DNA of 64,000 nucleotides from Acidimicrobiaceae bacterium (GTDB lineage: Bacteria; Actinomycetota; Acidimicrobiia; Acidimicrobiales; RAAP-2). The notes under the pieces are model-generated. The model was not told where the DNA came from. It ran no database searches and worked only from the letters and a program-made list of their open reading frames with translations. Below are positions 19,669 to 29,228 of this stretch, one piece after another. The position numbers were made by a program, and so were the translations under genes. The DNA lies in contig PMOI01000015.1 of NCBI GenBank assembly GCA_003162475.1, positions 62,001-126,000 on the forward strand. Reading direction: 5' to 3'. The first letter of the stretch is position 1; the number at the start of each line of letters is the position of its first letter.

Positions 19669-20754
19669 TTAGCCACGTTGCGGATTCGCCTTCAGGATTG
19701 CGTTGTAGCGCGCCGACACGGACTTGTCGAAGAGGGGAGCGACACTGTAACCCGTCGGAATGGCGCCGGCGTTGGCCAGCAGGTCGACGACGTTCTGGAG
19801 CGCGTTCTCCTCGAGTCCGTTGAGGGGGACGTACGTGTCGGTGCCACCGGCCTGCAGAATCAACTGGGCCACGGCCGGCGTCAAGTGATCGAGGTTGACG
19901 TAGTAGTCGGTCACGTACGTACTTTCGTGCGTTTTCACCCAGTTCTCCGCCGCGATGAGGCGCGCGATGAAGTCGTCGATTGCCGCCGACTTCGCCTTGC
20001 TCTTCAGTGCGGCCGTCGTCGCGAGCAAGTAGTCGTAGCTCGCGGGCTTTACTGTCTGTTGGGTCGCCAGCACGACGGCGCCGGGATTTGTCTGCTGGTA
20101 CTCGACCTTCTGCTCGATACTCACCACCGAGGCGACCGCCGCGCCCGACTGGAGAACGGTCCCCAGTTGCTCGAGACTGACGTTGACCTGCGTCACGTCT
20201 TTTTGCGAGAGCCCGGCGGACGCCAGGGCCCGGAGTGCGAAGGCCTGCTCGGCGGTCCCGGTCGTGAAGGCGACGGTCTGTCCCTTGAGCTGCGCAATGG
20301 ACGTGATGCCGGGCTTGGCGAGTAGGAACTCTGACGCGCCGATTGGCAAAAAGGCGGCGGTCGCCTTGACGGGCAGTCCGGACTTGATGGCGAGCGACGC
20401 CGGAAGGTCGCCCATGAAGCCGACGTCGATCTGATGGGCGGCGAAGCCAGCGTCGACGAGTGGTCCGCTGGCGAATTCGACAAAGTTCACCTTGTAGGGC
20501 GCGCCCCTGAGCGCTCCCGAGTCCTGGAGTTCGTTTTCGAGGAGCTGTTGCTGGTCACCGATGTTCAAGACGGTGCCCGCGGGGATCTTGATGGCGGTTT
20601 TCTTCGTCGGTGACGCCTCCGCGCGACTGCCACTCAACCAAACGAATGACGAAAGGAGAAGGAACGCCGCCGTTAGGGACACGAGTGTCGAACGTGAAAA
20701 GAGGACTGTAAACACATTTGACTTCTGGGTGGTTGGATTCATGGTTCGAAACAA
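19669..20754 (-). CDS. ABC substrate-binding protein (SsuA/NMT1-like)
   Basis: Signal peptide; VDVGFMGDLPASLAIKSGLPVKATAAF, LKGQTVAFTTGTAEQAFALRAL. Confidence 0.87.
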   Translation of the reverse strand: MFRTMNPTTQKSNVFTVLFSRSTLVSLTAAFLLLSSFVWLSGSRAEASPTKKTAIKIPAGTVLNIGDQQQLLENELQDSGALRGAPYKVNFVEFASGPLVDAGFAAHQIDVGFMGDLPASLAIKSGLPVKATAAFLPIGASEFLLAKPGITSIAQLKGQTVAFTTGTAEQAFALRALASAGLSQKDVTQVNVSLEQLGTVLQSGAAVASVVSIEQKVEYQQTNPGAVVLATQQTVKPASYDYLLATTAALKSKAKSAAIDDFIARLIAAENWVKTHESTYVTDYYVNLDHLTPAVAQLILQAGGTDTYVPLNGLEENALQNVVDLLANAGAIPTGYSVAPLFDKSVSARYNAILKANPQRG

Positions 20755-20760
20755 TAGATG

Positions 20761-20789
20761 ACTATTTCCATTAAGTCAATAGAAATAGT
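20761..20789. promoter_or_regulatory. Inverted repeat between divergent ssuA-like and OYE genes
   Basis: ACTATTTC-N13-GAAATAGT, perfect 8-bp arms. Confidence 0.45.
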
Positions 20790-20825
20790 AGGATATGTCA
20801 AACAACCCGCACACTGGAGCCCTCA

Positions 20826-21902
20826 ATGACCACAATCCTTTGGAATCCCTTCACTCTCGGTGACATTCGCTTAGACCATCGTTTAGCAATGGCACCAATG
20901 ACACGCGGTCGCTCGACGCGCAAGGGAGTCCCGACGCCGATGAACGCCACCTACTACGCCCAGCGCGCTTCAATGGCGGTCATCATCTCCGAGGGCACGC
21001 AACCGAGTGCCGACGGGCAGGGTTATCCGCTCACCCCCGGCATCTACAGCCCTGAGCAGATCGCCGGATGGCGACTCGTCACCGACGCCGTTCACGAAGC
21101 GGGCGGACGAATCATTATCCAACTCATGCACGTGGGTCGCATTTCGCACCCGCTGAACACGCCCCACGGACGCCAACCCGTCGCCCCCTCAAAGGTCAAA
21201 GCAGCAGGCACCATGTTTACGTCCGTGGGGGCGCTTCCCTTCCCCATACCGCGATCGCTGTCGCTAGAGGACATCACGCAAACCGTGCGTGACCACCGTC
21301 AAGCCGCCGCCGCCGCGATTGCCGCTGGTGCCGACGGCGTCGAGATACACGCCGCCAATGGGTACCTCGTTCACCAATTCCTTTCGAGCAACGTCAACCA
21401 ACGCACCGATCAATACGGGGGATCGATCGACAACCGAATTCGATTCGCCGTGGAAGTCGTCTCCGGAGTCGCCGAAGAGATCGGTGCCCAACGCACGGGC
21501 ATCATCATCTCGCCCGGTAATCCATTCAACGACATTGTGGAGGAGAACGTGGGTGAGCTCTACACCGCGTTGGTGCGTGCCCTCTCACCACTAGGACTTG
21601 CGTATCTCAATCTCGTGCATGGAGGAGACGAGAACCTGATTCACGCGATTCGTGGTGACTGGCCCGGTGCACTACTTCTCAATCGGCGTGGCGCCGATAT
21701 TGAAACGCGCGTGAGGGACCTCGACGATGACCTTGCTGACATCATCACGGTGGGCACGCAGACCCTGGCCAATCCTGACTTGGTAACTCGATTGAAGGTT
21801 GGCGCGCCATTGAATGAAGCTGACCAGGCGACATTTTACGGCGGCGACGAGCGAGGTTACATTGACTACCCGACACTGGATTCAGTCCCCCAGAACGGGT
21901 AG
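20826..21902 (+). CDS. Old Yellow Enzyme family alkene reductase
   Basis: LAMAPMTRGRS, QLMHVGRISHP, GVEIHAANGYLVHQFLSSNVNQRTDQYGGS. Confidence 0.94.
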   Translation: MTTILWNPFTLGDIRLDHRLAMAPMTRGRSTRKGVPTPMNATYYAQRASMAVIISEGTQPSADGQGYPLTPGIYSPEQIAGWRLVTDAVHEAGGRIIIQLMHVGRISHPLNTPHGRQPVAPSKVKAAGTMFTSVGALPFPIPRSLSLEDITQTVRDHRQAAAAAIAAGADGVEIHAANGYLVHQFLSSNVNQRTDQYGGSIDNRIRFAVEVVSGVAEEIGAQRTGIIISPGNPFNDIVEENVGELYTALVRALSPLGLAYLNLVHGGDENLIHAIRGDWPGALLLNRRGADIETRVRDLDDDLADIITVGTQTLANPDLVTRLKVGAPLNEADQATFYGGDERGYIDYPTLDSVPQNG

Positions 21903-21915
21903 CCCTCGTTCGAGG

Positions 21916-21947
21916 AGTCCGAAGTCGCCTTCGCTGGCCTTCGGACT
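21916..21947 (+). terminator. Terminator-like hairpin after OYE gene
   Basis: AGTCCGAAG-N14-CTTCGGACT starting 14 nt after the stop. Confidence 0.45.
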
Positions 21948-21999
21948 GACCTAAGGGGTACGAGACCGCACTTGATTCGATGAGGCCGAGTCGCCTGAG

Positions 22000-22218
22000 C
22001 TAGGCGGTCGGTTCAGATTCGCTCGACCCGGTCACGACCGTCGGGCTCTTGACGGTCTCACTAATTTCCTTCGCTGAACGCATGCCATTCTCGAACTCGG
22101 TCTTGGTCTGGCCCAGGCTTCGCGCGAACTTTGGAATGGCCGCGCCTCCAAAGAGGAGTACCGCTCCGATAATGACCACGATCAAGAGATCGGGCCCAAA
22201 GATTTCTCCTACGAACAT
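22000..22218 (-). CDS. tatA: TatA/E-type twin-arginine translocase subunit
   Basis: GPDLLIVVIIGAVLLFGGAAIPKFARSLGQTKTEFENGM. Confidence 0.88.
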   Translation of the reverse strand: MFVGEIFGPDLLIVVIIGAVLLFGGAAIPKFARSLGQTKTEFENGMRSAKEISETVKSPTVVTGSSESEPTA

Positions 22219-22292
22219 CTTTTTCTCCTTTAACTACGTAAGCACTTCGCTACTGCAACAAGAACACTGCGCGCGCGTTTCGTTGCCGCGAC

Positions 22293-22598
22293 CTAACTAA
22301 CTTCGTACTCAACGTCGGCAACGCGTCCGCCGACGATGGTGATCCGCTGCGCTGAACCCTCAATGGTGTAGGTCCCCGACTTCAAGTGCGGGTAAACCGC
22401 CGCGAACGTCACTCCGGTGTGGGAGTGACGTTCGCGCACGGCACTGTGGGTATGGGGAAGGTTCGCGTCATCGGGGGTCAGGTCAATCTCGCATCCAATC
22501 ATCGTGGGAGACGTCCGGAGCATTAGGGCTCCAACGTCTCCTCCGATGTCGAGGACCACGCTGCCGTCCCAACTGGGCGCCAGCTGTTGTTCGCTCAC
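22293..22598 (-). CDS. Conserved hypothetical protein
   Basis: 100-aa ORF in collinear gene set; no recognised motif. Confidence 0.6.
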   Translation of the reverse strand: MSEQQLAPSWDGSVVLDIGGDVGALMLRTSPTMIGCEIDLTPDDANLPHTHSAVRERHSHTGVTFAAVYPHLKSGTYTIEGSAQRITIVGGRVADVEYEVS

Positions 22599-22610
22599 GA
22601 TCGATCCTCC

Positions 22611-23990
22611 CTACGCCGAAACGCTGTAGCCGCTGTAGGGCGTGCCGAGGTAGGGGAAGGGCGACAAGAACGTCAAGCCAGCGCCGGTGACGCCGTCACT
22701 CACGTCCGCGATGGCCTTGTCGGGAGTGAAGGACTTGTCGACGAGTGGGATCGTTACGCCCGCAACCGCTTGCAACTCAATGGTCACCACGTCGTCCGTG
22801 ATGCGCCGTCCGTTCGGGAAACCGGCGACGTCACCGCCGAGGATCCCGAGCGCGCTCGGCGTCGCCGCAGGGGGGATGGCGAGGTTGAGTCGAAGCATGT
22901 CGGCCTGCACGGATCCGGTCAACGTTGAGTAGTCCTTGGCGACGACGCCCGCAGGAATACCGGTGAGCAGAATCGCTTCGAGGTCCGCGCGGGGCTTCGT
23001 GTAGGCCGCGAGGTTTGGAAACGCTCCCGGATAGAGAACGTTCAAGAGACCGGCGAGCTCGGGGTTCGCCACGCCCTTGGCGTAGTTCTTGTCCTTTGAT
23101 GGCGGTTGGGCGTTCCACTTGTCCTTTTCGGACAGTGGTACGAGTACCTCATTGAAGAGGGGATTACCCAAGCGCGACACCTGCACGTACGGACCCGTTT
23201 CGATGCCGGCGCCGCCGTTGGCGTTCAACACCCGGGCCTTACGACGGCTCGCCGTCGTCCAGATCCCGACGCTCGACGCCGCTGCCGCCGACGACGAGGG
23301 CTTGACGCCACTGTTGGCGATGTCCGTGATCGGTACTTGAATCGCGATGCTGTGGACGTTGACCTGCGCCGTGGAGTTCACGCCGGGCGTGGCCTTGAGG
23401 GCCGCCAATCCGAACGTGTTGTGGAGATTGGCGATGGGTCGAAGATCACCGAGATCGAAAATAGCCCCGAGGTCGACGAAGAACGCTTCTGCTCGTTGAC
23501 CGGCGAAGACTTGACGACCGTTCGACAACGAGTGGACCGCGGCGCGCGCGAGCGAGGGGTAGTCGGGCGTCGAAAGCGGTCCGATGTTGCACGGAGGGCA
23601 CGCGAGATTCGAAGCGAGCTCCACGCTCTTGCCGTTACGGGTGACTCTCGTCACCGAGTAGTACTGACGGCGATTCCAGCTGGCGCTGTCGAGCGATTCA
23701 ATCGGACCGTCGTTGTAGAGGAACGTGGAGGGGATCTTGTTGTCGCTGTGGAATCGGAACTGGTACGTCACGTCAGCCAGGCCGTCGCCGCTGTTGGAGA
23801 TGTGAATCTCGTAGAGCACGTCATCGCCGAACTCGTAGAAGTTCGGTCCGGCGGCGGGTCCCTCGAGGGGGATGTAGTTGGCGATCAGTGTGACGGTGTC
23901 CGACTTGTCGGGACTTACGAACGCGTAGAGGTCTGTGCTATCGGCGACGGGGTCCTTGGCGATTTCTGGTGCTTCACGGTGCGATGACAT
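22611..23990 (-). CDS. DUF4331-type protein
   Basis: MSSHREAPEIAKDPVADSTDLYAFVSPD signature N-terminus. Confidence 0.88.
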   Translation of the reverse strand: MSSHREAPEIAKDPVADSTDLYAFVSPDKSDTVTLIANYIPLEGPAAGPNFYEFGDDVLYEIHISNSGDGLADVTYQFRFHSDNKIPSTFLYNDGPIESLDSASWNRRQYYSVTRVTRNGKSVELASNLACPPCNIGPLSTPDYPSLARAAVHSLSNGRQVFAGQRAEAFFVDLGAIFDLGDLRPIANLHNTFGLAALKATPGVNSTAQVNVHSIAIQVPITDIANSGVKPSSSAAAASSVGIWTTASRRKARVLNANGGAGIETGPYVQVSRLGNPLFNEVLVPLSEKDKWNAQPPSKDKNYAKGVANPELAGLLNVLYPGAFPNLAAYTKPRADLEAILLTGIPAGVVAKDYSTLTGSVQADMLRLNLAIPPAATPSALGILGGDVAGFPNGRRITDDVVTIELQAVAGVTIPLVDKSFTPDKAIADVSDGVTGAGLTFLSPFPYLGTPYSGYSVSA

Positions 23991-24003
23991 TACTTTTCTC
24001 CTT

Positions 24004-24297
24004 CTATCGAATCGCGCGGACGAGACGAGCGGCGATCTTGCGGTCGTGAATGGTTACTTCTCGGTGGCCAACGAAAAGACTGATCTCTCCGGTACGGGAG
24101 TTCTTGACGTGCGCCACGAGGTCTTCGTTGCCACGAAGGTCCTCGTTGGGGGTTAACGGGGACTCCTTGGTTGAGGAAGCACCAGCGATGGCGCCACCGA
24201 GACCTAGGGGTGCGGCCAGCGCGCCACCCGCAACGGCGGCGACCGCCGCGGCGGTTCCCGCCTGCTTGAAAAAAGTCCTTCGACTTACTGGTTCCAT
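24004..24297 (-). CDS. Small Tat-exported protein
   Basis: MEPVSRRTFFKQAGTAAAVAAVAGGALA twin-arginine signal; adjacent to DUF4331 gene. Confidence 0.7.
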   Translation of the reverse strand: MEPVSRRTFFKQAGTAAAVAAVAGGALAAPLGLGGAIAGASSTKESPLTPNEDLRGNEDLVAHVKNSRTGEISLFVGHREVTIHDRKIAARLVRAIR

Positions 24298-24745
24298 GTG
24301 TCCTCCTACGGTGATTGCTTCCATTTGTTCGGAGCCACGGCGAACCCGGATGTCGAAATCTCTCACTTATTCAGAAAATCGAAGAATCAGCAGTCGCAAT
24401 GATGAGATGACCAACCGATTCTCACCCGGCGAAGCCGAAAGTGTCCGAGCGATCAATCGCGAGGTATTTCGAGAGAGTGTTTTGTCGACTACCAGGCAAC
24501 TGGCGACGAAGTTACTGCAGGTGTCACGTGTCGCGGCTCTTGACGGCGACTATGAGCACTCTGTTCGTGGCGCCAAAGTCGTAGGTCGACGACGTCTTCG
24601 CAGTCTGGAACCTCGTTACATATTGCGGTCAATCTATGTTTTAACTAGAGCCGGACGTTCTCATGCCTGATCGTCGCGTGTAAAAGTGGTTGTGAAAAGG
24701 AGATTTTGTGAAGTTGCGTTTTGGGGAAAAGAGTGACTCACGAAC

Positions 24746-25372
24746 GTGGCGTTCGTGAGTAAGGGGGACTCGAGTACAAGGCAACACATCATCAACGTCA
24801 CCGAGAAGATGTTGGCTGAACGTACGAGCAGTGAAATACATCTCGCAGATATCGCTGATCAGGCCCATGTGGGTGTGCAGACGATTTACTACCACTTTCA
24901 ATCTCGCAATCAACTGATCGCTGAGGCGCAAGCGTCGGCGTACGTTCGCTTGACCAAGCCGCTCCACGAGTACCTCTTGTTGGCCGAAAACGCGTTGATT
25001 GAGCAGGATCAAGCGACCTTTTGGAGCGCACTCGGTGACAACATCACCTTGGCGTGGACGCACGGACAAAGTGGTGATCAATGGAGGATATCCAAACTCC
25101 TGATTGACATCTGGTTGGACGAGAAAACTCAGCGCGAATTCAGCACGGTACTTGAAGTTCAGTTCGACCGCTGGATCAACGCCATTGAAGCGGCGAAGCC
25201 ACTCGGCTGGATCGACCCCGAAATAGACACGTACGCACTTATCACGGCGTGTTGGGCCGCTTCGATCGGACAGTCACTTTTCGCGAGCTCCACCAAGATC
25301 TGCTACACGCCCCAAAGCATTCGAGACTTCTTTGTCAGCATCGCAATTCCTAAGACCGGCGGCGGATTCTGA
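24746..25372 (+). CDS. TetR-family transcriptional regulator
   Basis: STRQHIINVTEKMLAERTSSEIHLADIADQAHVGVQTIYYHFQSRNQLIAEA. Confidence 0.85.
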   Translation: MAFVSKGDSSTRQHIINVTEKMLAERTSSEIHLADIADQAHVGVQTIYYHFQSRNQLIAEAQASAYVRLTKPLHEYLLLAENALIEQDQATFWSALGDNITLAWTHGQSGDQWRISKLLIDIWLDEKTQREFSTVLEVQFDRWINAIEAAKPLGWIDPEIDTYALITACWAASIGQSLFASSTKICYTPQSIRDFFVSIAIPKTGGGF

Positions 25373-25532
25373 TCGCGGGTTGACATCCCTCGAAGAGCGC
25401 GTCGAGAAACCTCAATCTCTCTCACGCCACTGTTTTTGGTGACCGTCGAGTTCTCGTTTGAGGCATCGCGAGCGTCACTTTGGGGTCGAGGACGTCGTCG
25501 CTCGAAGAACGTCCGTGCGCGCCTACGGAGCT

Positions 25533-26450
25533 TCAGCGACGAGCGTCAGAAGAGTTCTCGACCTGCCGGACCAGGCGCTTTGCGGCTGGAGTGAGGGGCG
25601 TTCCCTTCGCCCAGACGAGGCGGATCGAGCGCTCAAGTGAGAGGCCTTCGATTCTGACGACGACGAGTCGCCCCTCAAGAACGTCGGATTCCACCGCGAG
25701 ACGGCTGAGGACGCCTGCCCCCACGCCCGAGGCCACGGCGGCTTTGATGGCGGTTGTCGAGCCCAGTTGAACGAGTGGTGTCACGGAGAGTTTGAGCGAT
25801 TTCATCGCGACTTCGAAGACTTCGCGCGTGCCCGAACCCGCTTCTCTCATCACGAGGGGTACGGTCGAAAGTTCGGTGGGCGTGAGCGGCCGCTTTCGCT
25901 TCGCCAGTGGACTCGATGGCGCAGCCACGACCACCAAGTCGTCTGACAACATCACTCGTGACGCGAGTTCTGAAGGAGCACTTCGGCCTTCAACGAACCC
26001 GACGTCCGCTTCTCCACGTAACACCACCTCGGTCACGTGGGTGGAGTTGCCCATCTGCAGTGAGACCATGAGTGTCGGATCGGAGTCTCGCAGACGCGCG
26101 AGCCAACCGGGAACCAGATACTCGGCGACGGTCAGACTCGCCACGACCCGTAGACGCGTTGCGGCGTCGGTGTTGAGAGCACGCGCGCCCAACAAGAGTT
26201 CTCTCATTGGTTCGAGAACTTCCTCACTCCATTGAACGACCGCGACACCAGACGACGTGAGTTGGGCTCGACCGTGCGAGCGGTCTAAGAGTTGAAGACC
26301 AAGTGCTTTTTCGAGGGTGCGTAGACGCATGCTCGCTGCGGGTTGGCTGATGCGGTGCTGTAGAGCAGCCTGGCGAATGGAACCGGTTTCGGCAACGCTG
26401 TGGAGAAGATCGAGCGAGCGAATGTCGGGAACCGGCTCAGTGAGAGGCAT
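25533..26450 (-). CDS. LysR-family transcriptional regulator
   Basis: LDLLHSVAETGSIRQAALQHRISQPAASMRLRTLEKALGLQLLDRSHGRAQLT. Confidence 0.93.
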   Translation of the reverse strand: MPLTEPVPDIRSLDLLHSVAETGSIRQAALQHRISQPAASMRLRTLEKALGLQLLDRSHGRAQLTSSGVAVVQWSEEVLEPMRELLLGARALNTDAATRLRVVASLTVAEYLVPGWLARLRDSDPTLMVSLQMGNSTHVTEVVLRGEADVGFVEGRSAPSELASRVMLSDDLVVVAAPSSPLAKRKRPLTPTELSTVPLVMREAGSGTREVFEVAMKSLKLSVTPLVQLGSTTAIKAAVASGVGAGVLSRLAVESDVLEGRLVVVRIEGLSLERSIRLVWAKGTPLTPAAKRLVRQVENSSDARR

Positions 26451-26569
26451 AAGGAAACGTTATACCGGTGCGCGAAAATTCGGTCTTCCAGAACTACGTG
26501 ACCTGACGAAGAATTGATTGAGTGGATCTGGCGGTCCGGTCCACGCCGGTAGTTCCAAGGAGGTACATC

Positions 26570-27745
26570 GTGAACGAAGCACCAGCCAACCTTGAAGTTC
26601 TCGCCCTAGACGAATCCGAAAAGCCCACGGAGAAGTATCTGGGGCCCAACTGGTACGCGTCAGTGATGGGAACAGGCATCGTGGCGAACGCGGGAGCCTC
26701 GCTCCCTTTCGACGTTCCCGGACTCAGACTGTTTTGTGAGGTCGTGTGGCTCCTCGCCGCGGCAATGCTCGTAAGCCTCCTGGTGGCAACGGTTCGGTCC
26801 TGGGTACGATCGCCGTTGCTGGCTCGAAGCTATGGCCACGACGTCCAAATGTCCCACTTTTACGGTGCCCCGCCCATGGCGTTGATGACCGTGGGCGCCG
26901 GGGCGCTCTTGGTGGCTCGTTCATTTCTGGGGCTTCGCGTCGCCGTTGATCTTGACTGGGTCCTCTGGACCCTTGGCACCGTCGGGGGCCTGATTACGGC
27001 GGCACTTATTCCCTTTCGCCTCTTCACCGAGATTCAGGTTCGACCCGACGCGGCGTTCGGTGGTTGGCTAATGCCGGTGGTGCCGCCGATGGTGTCGGCG
27101 TCAACGGGGGCGCTCCTCATCCCGTACGTGTCGTCACTGCAAGGACGCTCCACCTTGCTCTACGTCTGTTACGCACTGTTCGGGATGAGTTTTTTTGCTG
27201 CGATAATCATCATTTCGTTGATTTGGTCACGGCTCGCGCACTTCGGTTCTTCACACACCGCTCGCGTGCCAACCCTCTGGATCGTTCTCGGTCCGCTCGG
27301 CCAATCGATCACGGCCGCCGGACTTCTCGGAACGCAAGCACATTTGGCCGTCGCCGCGCCGATCGCGGGCGCGATGGGCGTCTTCGCGATTCTCTTTGGC
27401 GTCCCGGTGTGGGGCTTTGCCATGTTATGGAGCGCGCTCGCGTTGGCGCTGACCATTCGAACCATGCGAAGGGGAATGCCGTTTTCGCTCTCGTGGTGGA
27501 GTTTCACTTTCCCCGTCGGTGTCACGGTCACTGGAACGATTCAACTCGCTTTGCACACGGGAGTCCCCTTGTTTCGCTGGGCGAGCGCTCTTGGCTACGT
27601 CGCGCTGCTGATCGCGTGGTCCGTTGTGTTCGTGAAAACGACAGTCGCAACGAGGCGTGGGGTACTGCTACGCCCGCCGGCGCCCGGATCAACGACGCCC
27701 GTGGCGAGTAAGGATATTTACCCAAGGTTGCGGGCTAGTGCTTGA
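26570..27745 (+). CDS. TDT-family (TehA/SLAC1-like) membrane transporter
   Basis: LGPNWYASVMGTGIVANAGASLP; GTG at 26570 with AAGGAGGT upstream preferred over 26522. Confidence 0.85.
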   Translation: MNEAPANLEVLALDESEKPTEKYLGPNWYASVMGTGIVANAGASLPFDVPGLRLFCEVVWLLAAAMLVSLLVATVRSWVRSPLLARSYGHDVQMSHFYGAPPMALMTVGAGALLVARSFLGLRVAVDLDWVLWTLGTVGGLITAALIPFRLFTEIQVRPDAAFGGWLMPVVPPMVSASTGALLIPYVSSLQGRSTLLYVCYALFGMSFFAAIIIISLIWSRLAHFGSSHTARVPTLWIVLGPLGQSITAAGLLGTQAHLAVAAPIAGAMGVFAILFGVPVWGFAMLWSALALALTIRTMRRGMPFSLSWWSFTFPVGVTVTGTIQLALHTGVPLFRWASALGYVALLIAWSVVFVKTTVATRRGVLLRPPAPGSTTPVASKDIYPRLRASA

Positions 27746-27806
27746 TCCGTTGATCGAGTTGGCGTGCTGCGGCAAAGGGCGACACCCGAACCCGTAAGGT
27801 GCTTTC

Positions 27807-29228
27807 ATGAATACCCCAATCGCCCCTTCGGAACTACCCTCAACCCTGGCTGGTCTTCGCGCTTCGGGCTACGAGTCACGCTCGATTAGAGACGAGATCC
27901 GCCGGAACCTTGAAGATCGACTCGCCGCCGGTATCCCACTGACCTCGTCGGTCTTGGGTTACGAGGACACCGTCTTGCCCCAGCTCGAGACCGCGCTCTT
28001 GGCCGGACACGACATCATCTTGCTGGGAGAGCGCGGCCAAGCCAAGACCCGCATCATTCGCTCCCTCGTGGAACTATTGGACGAGTGGCTACCCATCGTC
28101 GCGGGCTCGGACGTCCGTGACGATCCCTACGATCCGATCTCGGCGTTCGCCCTCGACCTCGTGGGCGAAAAGGGCGAGGAGACGCCCGTGCGCTGGATCC
28201 ATCGAAGCCAGCGCTTCGCCGAGAAGTTGGCCTCGCCCGACACGTCGATGGCCGACCTCATTGGCGAGGTCGATCCCATCAAGGTCGCCGGGGGACTCTT
28301 CCTCGACGATCCCAAGGCCCTCAGCTACGGTCTCGTTCCCAAGTCCAATCGCGGCATCTTCGCGATCAACGAGTTGCCCGACCTATCCGAGCGGATCCAG
28401 GTGGGTCTCCTCAACGTGCTCGAAGAGCGAGACGTGCAAATTCGCGGCCACCTCGTGCGTCTCGAGCTCGACGTGCTGGTGGTCGCGACGGCCAACCCCG
28501 AGGACTACACCAACCGCGGTCGATTGATCACACCGTTGAAGGACCGCTTCGGATCGCAGATCCGTACCCACTATCCGGCCGAGGTCACCACCGAGATCGA
28601 GATCATGCACCAAGAGGCCCACTTGCCGCCCTCCCCGGTGCCCATCAAGGTGCCGTGGTTCATCGACGACATCGTCGCGCGCGTTAGCCACGTCGCGCGC
28701 CGTAGCCACGTCATCAGCCAGACCTCGGGCGTGTCGGTACGCCTGTCGATCGCGAACTACGAGACGGTGATCGCGAACGCGCTGCGTCGGACACTGCGCA
28801 CGCACGACGCCGTCGTGGTGCCGCGCGTGAGTGACCTCAGCGCCATGGTGCAGTCGACGCAGGGCAAGATCGAGTTCGACACCATGGACGACAGCGACGC
28901 CGATCAGGTCATCGCGGCACTGGTGTCACTCGCTATTCGCCAGTGCTTCAGCGACGTCCTCTTGGAAGAAGCGCCCGAGATCGTCGAGGCCTTCAACTCC
29001 GAAGCCATCGTGCACACCGGCGACGACCTACCCGACGCCGACTACCTCGCGGTGCTCGCCGCCATGCCCGCACTCGAGGCGCCGGTCGAGCGAATCGCGG
29101 GGCCGGGCGCGAGTGACGGCGAGAAGGCCGCGGCCGTTGAGTTCGTCCTCGAGGGGCTGTATCTCACCAAGCGTCTCGCGAAGGACGCCTCGGGAGCGAG
29201 GGCGCTCTACCGCTCTAGGAATCGGTAG
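27807..29228 (+). CDS. MoxR/ChlI-like AAA+ ATPase
   Basis: ILLGERGQAKTRIIRSL Walker A, GIFAINELPDLSERIQVGLLNVLEERDVQIRG. Confidence 0.9.
   Translation: MNTPIAPSELPSTLAGLRASGYESRSIRDEIRRNLEDRLAAGIPLTSSVLGYEDTVLPQLETALLAGHDIILLGERGQAKTRIIRSLVELLDEWLPIVAGSDVRDDPYDPISAFALDLVGEKGEETPVRWIHRSQRFAEKLASPDTSMADLIGEVDPIKVAGGLFLDDPKALSYGLVPKSNRGIFAINELPDLSERIQVGLLNVLEERDVQIRGHLVRLELDVLVVATANPEDYTNRGRLITPLKDRFGSQIRTHYPAEVTTEIEIMHQEAHLPPSPVPIKVPWFIDDIVARVSHVARRSHVISQTSGVSVRLSIANYETVIANALRRTLRTHDAVVVPRVSDLSAMVQSTQGKIEFDTMDDSDADQVIAALVSLAIRQCFSDVLLEEAPEIVEAFNSEAIVHTGDDLPDADYLAVLAAMPALEAPVERIAGPGASDGEKAAAVEFVLEGLYLTKRLAKDASGARALYRSRNR

Noticed and set aside
26449-26463. ATAAGGAAACGTTAT as a LysR box
   Set aside because: Short palindrome overlapping the LysR start codon; a T-N11-A match alone is too common.
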